DNA of 64,000 bases from Rhizophagus clarus. Its lineage: Eukaryota; Glomeromycota; Glomeromycetes; Glomerales; Glomeraceae. Positions 10,679 through 21,829 of the stretch are shown piece after piece. The notes below the pieces were generated by a model that saw only the letters and a list, made by a program, of their open reading frames with translations, did no database searches and had not been told where the DNA came from. The position numbers and the translations under genes were made by a program. The stretch is from positions 124,001-188,000 of the forward strand of contig BLAL01000303.1 of the NCBI GenBank assembly GCA_015698045.1, read 5' to 3'. Numbering within the stretch: the stretch's first letter is position 1; each line of letters begins with the position of its first letter.

Positions 10679-11197
10679 TTATAATTTAGCTTTTGGAATA
10701 GTAGCCAACACTCCGTCTAATTTAGTAGCCAACATCATATTACCCTTAATCTTAAGTTTACCAGACATAAAAGCTTTTTGACCTATAATAATTTTAAAAA
10801 TTATTTTATAATAAAATCGATTGATTTGATTAATTTAAAGGATGATTAAGTTATTTACCATTAAGCTTCCCCGAAGCTAATTCGACAAAGGTATCGTCTG
10901 CTAAATTGATGGTAATATCAGGCTTAGCAGAACCTTTACCAGTTTGTACTGTTCCATCTTTTTTAAGGTCCAGTGTCCAAATTTGTTCTTTTCCTTCTTT
11001 ATTCTTTACGTTAAACTCAAAGATTGCATTAACCTAAAATCAAAATGAATATTTAAATTTCCTTAATGAATAAATGAGTCTCATTTTTTTAATACCTTCT
11101 TGATGGTTTCTTTTTTCTTTGCTTCATTATCAGTGATATTAACTTTAAGTTGTTCAAATATAGACGAAGATTTATATCCGTCAACTTTTACAGACAT
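10679..11197 (-). CDS. SCP2 sterol-carrier/lipid-transfer protein with PTS1
   Basis: Three exons on the minus strand (11096-11197, 10859-11033, 10679-10782) join in frame to 126 residues. All introns are GT-AG and 60-80 bp long. The product is a stand-alone SCP2 domain: MSVKVDGYKSSSIFEQL at the start, then IFEFNVKNKEGKEQIWTLDL, then TVQTGKGSAKPDITI, then MSGKLKIKGNMMLATKL. It is like the yeast peroxisomal non-specific lipid-transfer proteins (PXP-18 type). It ends in alanine-lysine-leucine before the stop, a classical peroxisomal targeting signal type 1, so a peroxisomal location is expected. Such proteins bind fatty acyl-CoA or sterols and support beta-oxidation. The length fits the family. 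The exon joins were worked out by hand but keep the frame exactly. Confidence 0.93.
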
Positions 11198-12420
11198 TTT
11201 GGCTCAGAAAAATTATTTGTAAAAAATTACAAGTGAAAAGACAAATCTCAAAAATGTACGACTTTATAAAAAAAAAGACTGATTTAAAGTTTAGATCTTG
11301 TAAAATGATTGGACTTTACGATTATATTTACATAATCTTGAATGTCATCTAATTGAATTGCTCGACTGATGCCGAAACAAATATTACATCATATAAAAGA
11401 TTTATTGCAGGTCACTATATCTCATATCACATATATTTTATTAAATAAAATAACGAAAAAACTTACCAAATGATTATCAATTATCTCAATTGTACATAAT
11501 AAAGTTTAAAAATAATGAACTTTACATTAGTAGTCTGGAAAAACAAAGGATATAGATATTTATAATACATTTATAAATTAGTATCTTTTTGATACCTTCT
11601 CGATTTCAACTTTATATGTTGATGACATATTTCATCACCATAAGAAATTTGTTCATATTACAATGAATTTTCTTTAGGAAATTTTTTCGGGTTAGATTAA
11701 TTGGACGGTTGCTTGATTGTACTTTCAAGTGTACTTTTAAATTGTCCACAAGAAATGAATTAACTTTCTTGACCGGTTTAGTTTTAAGACGGAAAACTTC
11801 AGAATTTTTTTAGGGAGCTTCGATTTATTTCATTAAGAGCTTCACGCGTCTTGAGAATCATTATTGTTCAGTTCTTTGCTTCACTTAGTATTGAATTATT
11901 AATATTCTTTGAGAGGGCCTAGAATGGTATTGAGATCCTTCGGTTTTGATTATTTCTTCCTTTTCTTTCCTTCTTTTTACCACTAGGAAGACTTCATGTT
12001 TTTATTGCTTCAAAATACGAACTTGCTAATTTTCAATGTCTGAAATGCTACCCATGTTTAATATAACATGCAAAAAGTTATGAGATCGGTAAAAAAAACT
12101 ATATTATGCTTATAAACTTTTTTTTTTAATTTATTCAATACCTACTTTGAAAAATTATATATCAAAAGGAAAAAAGAAAGGGACAGAAACAAGCAACATA
12201 ACAGTAATGAAATAAAAAGAGAAAAAAAAAAGATGAAACAACAAATGCCATAACCTTCACCTATTTTATAAGGAAGAATTGACATCTCGTATAGCTTGTA
12301 AAGTCCATACTCGAAACTTCATTTGAGTTTATATAATCAATGCATTGAGATTAGCTATTCATCATTCTTCAGAAGGTTCATCGCTTTCTTTTTCGAAGAT
12401 CTTGCTCTATCGTTTACTTT
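11198..12420. other. Intergenic and 3' UTR region
   Basis: No gene is seen. The lower part (to about 12420) probably carries the last, non-coding exon of the TRA2-like gene. The upper part is the SCP2 promoter. Poly-A and poly-purine runs lie at 12120-12240. Confidence 0.4.
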
Positions 12421-12421
12421 C

Positions 12422-12652
12422 CTGAAACACAAAAAAAAAAAGAAAAAAAAAAGAAAAAAAAAAAAAATAAAAATAAAATAAAATAAAGAAAATATCTATC
12501 ACAACATAAGCCTCAATTAAAGCAAGAAAAAATGAATTTAGAGTTCAAATCTGTCTTGATAAATCCCTATAGCATAGAAAAGTACTTAAAGTATTAAATA
12601 TTGGATTAATCTCAATATTTAATTTCAAAAATCAAATCTTTTTAATACTCAC
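12422..12652 (-). other. Intron in the 3' UTR of the TRA2-like gene
   Basis: Seven bases after the stop codon the minus strand reads GGTG|GTGAGTATT. An acceptor GTGTTTCAG precedes 12421, and purine-rich DNA follows. A stop so close to the splice site would not be expected to trigger nonsense-mediated decay; alternative use of the site could. Inferred from splice signals alone. Confidence 0.5.
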
Positions 12653-12659
12653 CACCAAT

Positions 12660-13735
12660 TCAACGAGAATAACTTCGAGATCTCTTGGAACGACTATACG
12701 ACCTCCTTTTTCTTGAAAAACTGCGGCTTCGAGATCTTTTTCTATCTTTTGACCAACTGCGACTTCTAGAACGCGTAAGACTTCTTCTTCTATAACGTGG
12801 TGGTGAGAATGAGGGTGTACGGCGATAAGAATAGGAATTACGGTATCGTGGTCTATCTCCCATATATTCTCCAGGAGTAGGTGTATGCGGTCTTTGAGTT
12901 AATGAATAGTCGACACGCATATTTCTACCATTGAGTTCCTAAGTAAATTAATAAATAAAAATTACATCGGCTAAGAAAATAAATAAATAAGATTTGGTCG
13001 ATCCACATACCATGCCATTTGTTTTGTCCTTGGCCATGGTTGCTTCTTCAACTGAATTCATATAAACAAAACCAAATCCACGAGAACGATCACTCTATGA
13101 TTTATTTATTAAGTTAGTTGAAAAATATATTTTATGAAAGTACACATTTTACGACAAAACCATACCCGATGATCATAAACAATGGTAACATTATTAACTC
13201 TTCCATAACGTTCAAATATATTTTGTAAATCTTTTTCAGTAGTTCTAAGACTCAGATTGAAAACTCCCAGAACATGGCTGGGATCCGGTTCCTTTAAAAT
13301 AAATGCGCATTAAATTAGAAAGTATTTGACATATTTTAGAAAAAAATTTTGTCTATTCATAACTTACATCTCTTCTACTCACTCTCCTCCTTCCACGACT
13401 TCTATCGCGACTTCTATCACGGCTCCTAATAGGGCTTCTAGATGTAAGAAAGTAACTTAGAGGACTTTTTTTATTTTTAAATAACTAAAACTTAGTTATT
13501 AACATAAACACCTTCTCCTCCTCTCTCTACTTCTTGAACGGCTTTTACTTGAAGAAGTTTTAGAGTACGAGCGACGTTTATGACGACGGGAGGAACGCGA
13601 TTTTCGCGGACTGCGACTGCGTGATTTGCTGCGAGAATAAGATCGGGGACGTGGTGAACGTGAACGTGGAGCTCGCGAGCGGGAATGGCCACGCTCACGA
13701 CCGCGTTCACCGTTTGAAGGTAAAACGTCTTGCAT
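12660..13735 (-). CDS. TRA2-like SR splicing regulator (RS-RRM-RS)
   Basis: Five coding exons (13512-13735, 13368-13437, 13166-13291, 13011-13094, 12660-12938) join in frame to 260 residues. An arginine/serine-rich domain covers about 10-98. A single RRM follows at about 103-180, with RNP2 LGVFNLS and RNP1 RGFGFVYM. Then comes the linker TPTPGEYMG, a signature of transformer-2 proteins, and a second RS domain to the end. Such nuclear proteins bind purine-rich exonic enhancers and steer splice-site choice; the RS domains bind other splicing factors and are phosphorylated. The start chosen is the first ATG after a probable 5' UTR intron; an upstream TTG in the same frame is not a credible start. 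Exon order, RRM and linker make the family call strong. Confidence 0.93.
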
Positions 13736-13744
13736 GGATGTATT

Positions 13745-13878
13745 CTGTGACAAAGTAAAGGTTCTTTTTAACAGTAGCAGGATCTTCCTGATTAAGGGGA
13801 ATCACAAAAGGTTTAGAAAACTTTTAATTGATAATAAAAATAAACAGTCATGGAAAAAATACAAATATAATAACTTAC
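13745..13878 (-). other. Probable 5' UTR intron of the TRA2-like gene
   Basis: On the minus strand a donor AAGT|GTAAGT at 13878 and an acceptor TTTGTCACAG ending at 13745 frame 134 bp just upstream of the start codon. The preceding exon contains an ATG followed by only a few codons, so it is probably leader. Confidence 0.55.
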
Positions 13879-14135
13879 ACTTATTGGTAGTGTAGAACTT
13901 AGTTCAAGTTAGCTTTCATGTAAAAAGACGATCCAAGGTTATAAAACCATCATATGTCGTGCCAAGTTTTGGTGACGTCATAAACGCATTTTTATATTCA
14001 TTTTATCATGCTTTAAATTTTGGCAGTTTATTGAAAACTTCTATAAATAAATTAATGTCTAAAATACCAATGATAGAATTGTGAAAATTAAGTTATAATT
14101 ACATTAATACATTAAAACCTATATACAATTAGTTT

Positions 14136-17100
14136 TTAAGTATATCGAGTAAAGTCGATAACGGGTTCCAATCCCATAATATCAATGTGATTATCATGTG
14201 ATATATTATTACTTCCAGTACTTGATGAAAGAATTCGTTCCTTTATACGTTTAATTTGTCTTAAACGATCTTTCCAGTTAGATACATATTCTGTGTTTCT
14301 ATTACCTCCACTTTGTAAAAACACTTGAGCAAATATGTTTGCGTGTAGCGCTATTTGACGAACAAATGCCGGTAAAGCTGATGCTGATACCATTCTAGAT
14401 TCTATTGGTCCAATTTCTGGCATATCTGAACGACGCTGCATTATAACTTTGAAAAATGAATTCTTATCATAATTTTTATTAGTATCATCTGCTCTTGATG
14501 ACTGTAAAGTTGAAATTGAGGTTTGCGAAGAGTATTGATGAGAATAAGGAGAGATCACAATATTGATAAAATTAAAATGACTTGGTAATGTATTGAATTC
14601 ATATTCCTGTCCCGAATCATTAAATACTATTGTAACAAAATCATTGCCAATGTGTCGTTTCTTTCCAGCACATTGGGGATCATGCGCTAAATTTGTTGGC
14701 ATTAAAGTAGCACAATGAAAAATCACTTGCGTAATATCATCATTCCAATAATAAGTATACTCTCCATCTGTATCATATTCCGTATCCAGCCCTCCTGTAT
14801 AAATATTTTTACAATTTTTTAATCGAATTAAACTACCTAATTTATTCAGGAATTTTACGTAATCTTGTGATCCATGGATATTAGAAAGGATTTCAGTTTC
14901 TTTTGTTTGATTCTTTCCAACATATAATACACCAATCTTATGAAAATCCACAACTGGTGTATGATCTAATACTGTTAACGCACGATTTGTTGATTCATCA
15001 TCTGGTAAAGGTTGAGGTGCATCTTTCGAAATAAAATCAGGATAAGGAGAAAATTGTAAGAATAAAAAACTAGGATCAATATGGGGATCATCCTTGCGAT
15101 ATATATTCTTATCAGCAATCAAACTAGCAGGATCTGTAAATACTTCATTAACAACATATTGCTCTTTTACTGAAAAACTTGACATATTTACACGATCCTT
15201 TAAATTATCGCCCTGATTTTCGCCATGGATACTTTCGAGATTCGGTAGGACTTCTGTTTGCGAAGTAGATATTCTGATGTCTTTTTCTAAAGTTCCAGCA
15301 TAAGAATTGATCTCAAAATTTGAAGAGGTAAGTTGTGATGAAATATCCACTGGTAAATTATTCGATTCTACTACAATAGAATTTTCATTCTCCTCAGTTT
15401 CTTGCGGTTCTACAAGATAATTTGTGTTTTCAATAATGCTATGATCATTCGTTTTTTCTTGTGTAAAATCATTAACAGTAACGTCCGACTGTTTAGATTT
15501 AAAATCAATTGCGCTTTGAGGGAGATTAACAATATTTTGGAAATCAGGATTATAATGGGACATTAAAGTTGCAGGCAAAGTTATAAAATCTGAATCTTCC
15601 ATTTTGTTTCGATTTTCAACTTTACACAGAAAGGCTGCAGTACCAGACGGTCGACGAATTATAATCTCTGCCCACCCAAATGACTTCATTGTACGCATAG
15701 TTAATAATGCGTTTCCTTGAACCCAGGTACGTGAAATGACTTTATCCTTTCCTTGTTCTAATAAAATTTGGTTAATGAAGGATTTTTCTGGTTTTGGATC
15801 ACAATTAGCAAATGAGTAACGTGCAAGCATGTCAAAACACGTTTCAGTCTGTTCATCTACTTTTGAATTCGATCCATTTGCAAATAATAAACCATGAACG
15901 ATGAAAGTCACATATTTTCGACGTTCTGGAAGTCTTAATAACATAAACCAAAGATAAATCACATGATATGCCATTACTCTTTCATATTGTGATAAAGCAT
16001 TGGTACTTTGTGAAGTATTTACAACCGAATTCGATGAGGTATTTGGTTGTGAAGAAGTGCTATTGTTGCTGTTTGGAGCTGAAGTTGATGAGACCGTCTG
16101 GCTCTGGCTATATTGTATATATTGCATAGCGATACCAAATACACGTTTGTAATCAGCTTCTGTAAAATTTACATATAAATCCGGAAGTCTTGCCAACCCA
16201 GAAAGAAATTCAAGAATATGAACACTCATTGATGCTGTTGTTATAATCTGTGATAATTTATTAAGAGTATCCGGAAGAAGTTTCGTAGATGAAAGTGGTA
16301 ATTCGAATAAGCATATATTGAGTGCATGAATACAAGGTTTTGCAGTATGAGCCCATTTCTGTAAACCAACATGAAAAGCCAAAATTAATTCATCTCGTTG
16401 TGCTTTATTAAATAGGTCATTATAATTAATGAGAATGGTTAAAGTTTGATAAACTATAACATATACATCCGCTCTCTTGACATCAGATGGTAATGATACG
16501 CCTTCGGTCAACCGATTATTCAATACCCAATCGCATAAACAACTTCTTAATGTACGAATTTGTTCAAAAGATGAACAGAATAAATGCTTTTTGCTTAATT
16601 GTATTGGAAAAAAACATAAGACGTAAGAATAAATCTCCCAATTCTTATCTTTAGTAAGGATATCAATTAAACATTCTAAATATAAATTAATTGGTAAGAC
16701 AACCGTTTCTTGCAGTTTAGTGTCCTTGCTACTAGCTACAGTTGAGTCCGATTCAAAACTGTCATTGTCTTCTTGAAGAATATCTTGAATAGCATTAGCT
16801 TTATTACAAAGTACATACGGACTTGGACGCAAAGCTAAGATCTTGATACGTAAAATTTCAGGAATTTGCCAAAGACGTTCGCATGACGTTTCTTCCTCAG
16901 GAATATTGTTATTATCTATCTGGTGTTGAGTTGATTTATTGTTATCCCTTCGATCAAGAAGTATCGAGGCCACATCTTTCAGACTAGCTCTTCGCTCAAC
17001 CTTTTTCTTAAGACTAGTTTTACGCTCAACTCCTGAACCAGTAGAACCAATATTGATAGCTGATTTTTCTGAAGTTGTAGAGTTTGAAGAAAAATTATTC

Positions 17101-19424
17101 TCATTAACTGATTTGTCCCGATGTAAAACATACGCTCCACTCACAACATCTATGTCTTCGGTAAAATATATCCTGTGATCATTATCAGCTCTCATACGAA
17201 CAAGTAGCTGTAACAAAGCAAGACGGCAAGTTACAGGAGTTGAAGAATCACGAAGGAGTTTTAACATTTCTTTGAAGATTTTAATACTTTGCGCAGGTGA
17301 ATCTGCTTTGTACAGGCAATGCTGAAATATGTTGATAAGACCGCTAATTGAAATTAAGCTTTTACATTTCAATAAATGAGATGAAAGCTGTTTGGTATCA
17401 GGTTGATTAAATTGACAAACACAAGGGGTACATTGTAATAAAATCTTAAGTAAAGGTGTAAACCACCGATTTGGTAGCTCCTTTAGGACAGATATTAAAA
17501 ATTCCATAGAATTATCTATAACTTCTGGGTCATCATCACAGGGAAAATTAATAAACATTGGTAAGATAACCGCCTCAAGAAGTTTATCCTGATAAAAATC
17601 CTTTGTAATTTCATAAACTTCGACGGTCATAGAGAGGACTCGTTGACGAATTCTTGAAGGAACTTTAGCAATGTAAAATGTGTTTACCATGTCAACTAAT
17701 AATACAAGCCAATCCGGAGAGGATGGATAAAGAGAATGTTCTAAATCATAATAATCAAGTAACATTAAGATGATATTCTCTGATACATAATCCCTTAATG
17801 ACTGAACGAGATTAATAAATCGTAAAATTGGACCTTCAAAAGAGGATGACATATGAAGAGAATGTATTTGAAATATTATCTTACTGTGAGCACTAACCAC
17901 CGTTGTTATCTCATTGTCATCAACTGAATCAATTTTTATGGTTTCATCATTCATTATTGTATTTCTCCCTTCTAAAGATCCATTATTTAACACATAGTGC
18001 TTAGTATTATCTAAAATATCCATAATAATTTCCCATTCCAATGGTTTAATGTCTTTTTCATATTTTGAAATAAGATTATTAATTTGCATTAAAATTTCAC
18101 AATGTATATTGACATCACAGTAGTTCTTTATAGCATGCCTCATTGCAGAAAGTACAGTAGAATAAGTATGTGAAAGAGAATCAACCTCTTCCGGTCCCCA
18201 TATGGCCCATGCTAAAAATAGTACAGAACCCCGTAAGACCCGTAAAGAAGTTAAAGGTTCAACACTCTCCAAATTACTAAATAGAATTTTGATTGCACTA
18301 TATGCACAATGACTTTTTAAGAGATTTCGCATAATATGCCAACTTGTTTGTGAAATTGAGCCTCCTTGATTAAGTTTATCGCACAATACATCAACATATG
18401 ATTTTAACGATGATGATGGTACATAACCAAAGCGCACCACCACATCCCAAAATCTCAGACAACATTCAATATCTGAAACATCTTTAGATTTTTTGCATGC
18501 GATCGATATATCCTCGATTAGCCGAGAAATATCAGGTTCTTCAAATTGAGCAAAATTAAATTTAACTACGTTAATTAATAAATTAACAACCGATTGTAAC
18601 CTTGTGGGTTCTGATTTTTTTTGTTGTTGTAAAATTATATCAGAATCTGATGCTTCTGTTATTGTAGCAGAAGATGATGATCTATTTGATGATGTTGATA
18701 AAGGGAAAGAAATATTTGAATCATCCTGTTGTGATGAAGTTGTGGAAGATGATGATGATGGAGGCAAAGATTTTGCATGTTCCTTCTGATAATCACTTGT
18801 TATTTGAACATCTAATTGTTGCACCGTCTCATTAACCCATTCTGAAAGTATTTTTACTAAATTTTTTTCGAAAGGAGAGATATCTCTACCATCTTTACAA
18901 AGTTCTTTTAGAGCCAATAATCTAATTTCGAAATCTTCTTTAACATTATGAGATTTGATACAATCATAAAATATTACTCGAAGGAATCCTAAATTATCAC
19001 TATGTTGACCTTTAATACAAGCTATCATGAATTGGAAAGCAACATTTCTCGCATCAAATGGCATATCGGGGGAAAGCAGATCTAGGTCTCTAACACAAAC
19101 CCAGACTTCAGTCATGTCTGAAAAAGTATATTGTGTCACTATGTTACATAATTCTCTGATAAGTTTAATGAGCGTGTGTAAAGGATATGGTTTTTGTAGT
19201 TCTTGTACAAGAAGCTTAGTATCTATCGGCTTTCCCTTAGGACTATTGGAAGGTGATATCGATTGTTTTTGATAGCTTTTACCATCTCTCTCATTGGGTT
19301 CCACGTTGAGAGAAGTTAAGCCTAAGGTGTCTGCAAGGGAAACGTCTGTTCGTGGACGTCCAAATACTTCACGTAAAGAAAAAGCACGTTTAGGAGTAAC
19401 TTTTGTTTCATGTGCATGTGCCAT
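14136..19424 (-). CDS. tsc2: Tuberin (TSC2) homologue, RapGAP for Rheb
   Basis: An uninterrupted frame of 1762 residues, close to human tuberin (about 1800). In the TSC complex tuberin switches Rheb to the GDP form and restrains TORC1 when nutrients or energy are low. The N-terminal two thirds is helical-repeat sequence, broken by serine-rich and low-complexity inserts near residues 220-265 and 780-860. The RapGAP domain starts at about 1485-1500 with HKIGVLYVGKNQ, continues with YTGGLDTEYDTDG, and has the catalytic asparagine-thumb region HIGNDFVTIVFNDSG (Asn about 1594). RQIALHANIFAQV and a basic C-terminus follow. The start ATG precedes a tuberin-like opening, SLREVFGRPR. A 5.3-kb gene without introns stands out beside multi-exon neighbours. 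Divergence from SPT2 is excluded, since both read on the minus strand. Confidence 0.95.
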   Translation of the reverse strand: MAHAHETKVTPKRAFSLREVFGRPRTDVSLADTLGLTSLNVEPNERDGKSYQKQSISPSNSPKGKPIDTKLLVQELQKPYPLHTLIKLIRELCNIVTQYTFSDMTEVWVCVRDLDLLSPDMPFDARNVAFQFMIACIKGQHSDNLGFLRVIFYDCIKSHNVKEDFEIRLLALKELCKDGRDISPFEKNLVKILSEWVNETVQQLDVQITSDYQKEHAKSLPPSSSSSTTSSQQDDSNISFPLSTSSNRSSSSATITEASDSDIILQQQKKSEPTRLQSVVNLLINVVKFNFAQFEEPDISRLIEDISIACKKSKDVSDIECCLRFWDVVVRFGYVPSSSLKSYVDVLCDKLNQGGSISQTSWHIMRNLLKSHCAYSAIKILFSNLESVEPLTSLRVLRGSVLFLAWAIWGPEEVDSLSHTYSTVLSAMRHAIKNYCDVNIHCEILMQINNLISKYEKDIKPLEWEIIMDILDNTKHYVLNNGSLEGRNTIMNDETIKIDSVDDNEITTVVSAHSKIIFQIHSLHMSSSFEGPILRFINLVQSLRDYVSENIILMLLDYYDLEHSLYPSSPDWLVLLVDMVNTFYIAKVPSRIRQRVLSMTVEVYEITKDFYQDKLLEAVILPMFINFPCDDDPEVIDNSMEFLISVLKELPNRWFTPLLKILLQCTPCVCQFNQPDTKQLSSHLLKCKSLISISGLINIFQHCLYKADSPAQSIKIFKEMLKLLRDSSTPVTCRLALLQLLVRMRADNDHRIYFTEDIDVVSGAYVLHRDKSVNENNFSSNSTTSEKSAINIGSTGSGVERKTSLKKKVERRASLKDVASILLDRRDNNKSTQHQIDNNNIPEEETSCERLWQIPEILRIKILALRPSPYVLCNKANAIQDILQEDNDSFESDSTVASSKDTKLQETVVLPINLYLECLIDILTKDKNWEIYSYVLCFFPIQLSKKHLFCSSFEQIRTLRSCLCDWVLNNRLTEGVSLPSDVKRADVYVIVYQTLTILINYNDLFNKAQRDELILAFHVGLQKWAHTAKPCIHALNICLFELPLSSTKLLPDTLNKLSQIITTASMSVHILEFLSGLARLPDLYVNFTEADYKRVFGIAMQYIQYSQSQTVSSTSAPNSNNSTSSQPNTSSNSVVNTSQSTNALSQYERVMAYHVIYLWFMLLRLPERRKYVTFIVHGLLFANGSNSKVDEQTETCFDMLARYSFANCDPKPEKSFINQILLEQGKDKVISRTWVQGNALLTMRTMKSFGWAEIIIRRPSGTAAFLCKVENRNKMEDSDFITLPATLMSHYNPDFQNIVNLPQSAIDFKSKQSDVTVNDFTQEKTNDHSIIENTNYLVEPQETEENENSIVVESNNLPVDISSQLTSSNFEINSYAGTLEKDIRISTSQTEVLPNLESIHGENQGDNLKDRVNMSSFSVKEQYVVNEVFTDPASLIADKNIYRKDDPHIDPSFLFLQFSPYPDFISKDAPQPLPDDESTNRALTVLDHTPVVDFHKIGVLYVGKNQTKETEILSNIHGSQDYVKFLNKLGSLIRLKNCKNIYTGGLDTEYDTDGEYTYYWNDDITQVIFHCATLMPTNLAHDPQCAGKKRHIGNDFVTIVFNDSGQEYEFNTLPSHFNFINIVISPYSHQYSSQTSISTLQSSRADDTNKNYDKNSFFKVIMQRRSDMPEIGPIESRMVSASALPAFVRQIALHANIFAQVFLQSGGNRNTEYVSNWKDRLRQIKRIKERILSSSTGSNNISHDNHIDIMGLEPVIDFTRYT

Positions 19425-19831
19425 AGTTAAGGATGTCTTATCGCTAAACTAAACGGCAATAGTTTTATCACTAAAGTAATTCACGTGACTTAATTAATCG
19501 AGCAAAAAAAAAAAAAAAATAAATAATAATAATTTTGGCATTTATTTATTTTATTTATATACAAGACTTCAAATTATCTAAGTTCTAGGATTGCTATTTC
19601 TTTTCCTACCAGCATATTACCTACTTTATATACTTTTTACAAATATTACAAATATTACAAAATAAAGAAAGGAAAATTTTTTTTTTTTTTTTGAACGTCT
19701 AATTATTTGAACCCACAAATATGTACATTATTTTATTCGATATGATTATTGTTGCGATATGTAAATTAATTATCGACTTATTTAATTATAATATCTTTAC
19801 TTGCTTTTAAATCCAATCTCTATATAGTATA

Positions 19832-19832
<1 letters not shown>

Positions 19833-19880
<48 letters not shown>
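19833..19880. repeat. (AAT)16 microsatellite
   Basis: Sixteen uninterrupted AAT triplets just beyond the 3' end of the SPT2 gene. Confidence 0.9.
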
Positions 19881-19881
<1 letters not shown>

Positions 19882-19919
19882 GTTTTATATAATTGTTTGT
19901 GAAAGGGAATCTTAAAATA

Positions 19920-21829
19920 TTAAATCCCCGCACCCCGGGCCTTTTTTTTATTAAGCTTTCTAATTCGTCGCTGCTGTTCCGCGCGTTCTTCATCCTCATC
20001 TTCTTTTCTTGCAATACGGGAACTGCGTGCTTCTTCGCGAAGAACCTCATATCCAGACACCTCCATTGCGTCATCATCATGATCATCTATCATCCCATAC
20101 ATTGGTTTTCTTCCTGGACGAAATATTTGATGGATAATCGAGGACAAATTCTCATTAACTGTTGTTTCATCCAAACTACAAATATCAAGCTCACTACTCC
20201 CAACATTTCTTCTTTTTGGTGCTCGGGAAGAAGATGAAACTTCCGAACGTTCATCAAGTGTCCTCTTCTTGAGTGAAGTTGGTTTTGATGTCTCATTCTT
20301 CGGAGCATTGCTATTTCTGGAACGTAAGTCTTCTAATCGATTATGTCGATGTTGAACCCCCGCTTTAGATACCCTACGTGCCCGCTCTCTTTCCTGACGC
20401 CTCTTTATTTCTGCTACACTCTCTTGATGACGTTTTTGCTCCGCAAGTTTTCCTCCCAGTTTTTCACTTTTTCTTTCTATTTCCGATGTTTGTTGACGTT
20501 TGCGTTTTCTTTCTTCTTCTTGGCGCTTGAATTCCAATGTTCCTTTAAGTTTTCCTCTTCTTCCCACATCTTTCTCCGTTTCTTTTTGTTGCAAATATTT
20601 TTGAAACTGTTCTAAACCTTTTTTCAAATAATAAGGGTCTTCGATGACATCTAACATGGTTATCTTTTTTTTAATAATATTTTTTTCATTAAGGAAAGCT
20701 ATATGTGCACGAATTTTTTGTTCTTCTTTTGGGCCTTCCTCATTCCTAACAGCAGCGATTTCTAATCGTGTGTAATTTTTGCCAAAATTATTAAGATTAT
20801 CAATTCTTCTTTGAGCAAGTTTCTTATTACCGTTTGGTTTTTCCTTATCGTGTTCTAATAGCTTTCGAAGTCTCTCCAATTCAAATTCTTTCGCAATTTT
20901 TTCTACAGTTATCATCTTACTTTTATCATTTAAAATCTCTCGTGGTAAAAATAATTCCAAGGGCCTATATTTCCCTCCAAATTCACGACATGATTTCCAT
21001 CGTTCAACGCACTTTTCAAATTTTGATACCGGTTTGTTTGCAATTAAACCACTAGAGCTTGATGAAACTTTGATTCCTGTTACTTCTTTATTGATAGTAG
21101 ATTGTCTGCCTTTGTTATTAAACAAAATACCATTAATACCTTTTGAAGTTGACGTCGAAGATGTTGAATTTTCTTGACGAATGACAGTAGATTTCCCTTT
21201 GTTAGATCCATGGTTAATATTAGATGTTGATCCGGAAGATTTCGATTTTTCTTTTTGTTTCTCTTTGTTAATAGTCAAAATTTCACTGGTACTTTTTGAA
21301 GTCGTTGTGGTAACTGGTTTTGCTTTCTTAACAGCAACTTTCTTGTCCTCGTTACTTACCATATTACCATTTTTATAAGTCGACACATTTTCTATTTTTT
21401 TATGATTTACTGCAGTGCTTTTGTCAAATTTGACGGAAACATTACCACTAGGGCTTGATGTTGTTGCAGTTGTAGCTTTGGCTTGTTTTGAAGTAGCTGT
21501 CTTCTTATTATTAGTAGAAGCTGTTGCGATTCTTGTAATATCTGAGTATTTGATGGCATTTTACATTTTCAGTATGAATTTGCTGATGAATAAAGAATAT
21601 ATTAAAATTTACCTGAAGTTAGCTCCAACTCCATGCGTTGACGAACCTTCTTTTTTAAATCTTCGATGCCAATCTCGTCACCAGCAGTCTTAAGTCTTGT
21701 CATTTCACGGAATTCCTCCATATTAAGTTTAAGTGTTGGTTCCTTTAAAGGGACTTTAGATGAGGATGATTTATTGTCTATATTGGACACAAGAGTTTTG
21801 TTGTTGACTATATAGTTTTGCGATGACAT
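19920..21829 (-). CDS. spt2: SPT2-type chromatin/histone-binding protein
   Basis: Two exons (21613-21829 and 19920-21541) join in frame to 612 residues. The first intron is 71 bp and GT-AG. SPT2 is a nuclear histone H3-H4 chaperone linked to transcription elongation. Residues 1-75 (MSSQNYIVNN start, MEEFREMTRLK) precede a long low-complexity Ser/Thr/Lys region, then basic coiled-coil stretches. The SPT2 signature lies at the C-terminus: IHQIFRPGRKPMYG, acidic DDHDDDAMEVSGYEVL, then RSSRIARKEDEDEE and a lysine-rich tail. The long central region varies freely in this family. The next gene downstream on the same strand is TSC2, about 500 bp away. Confidence 0.9.
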
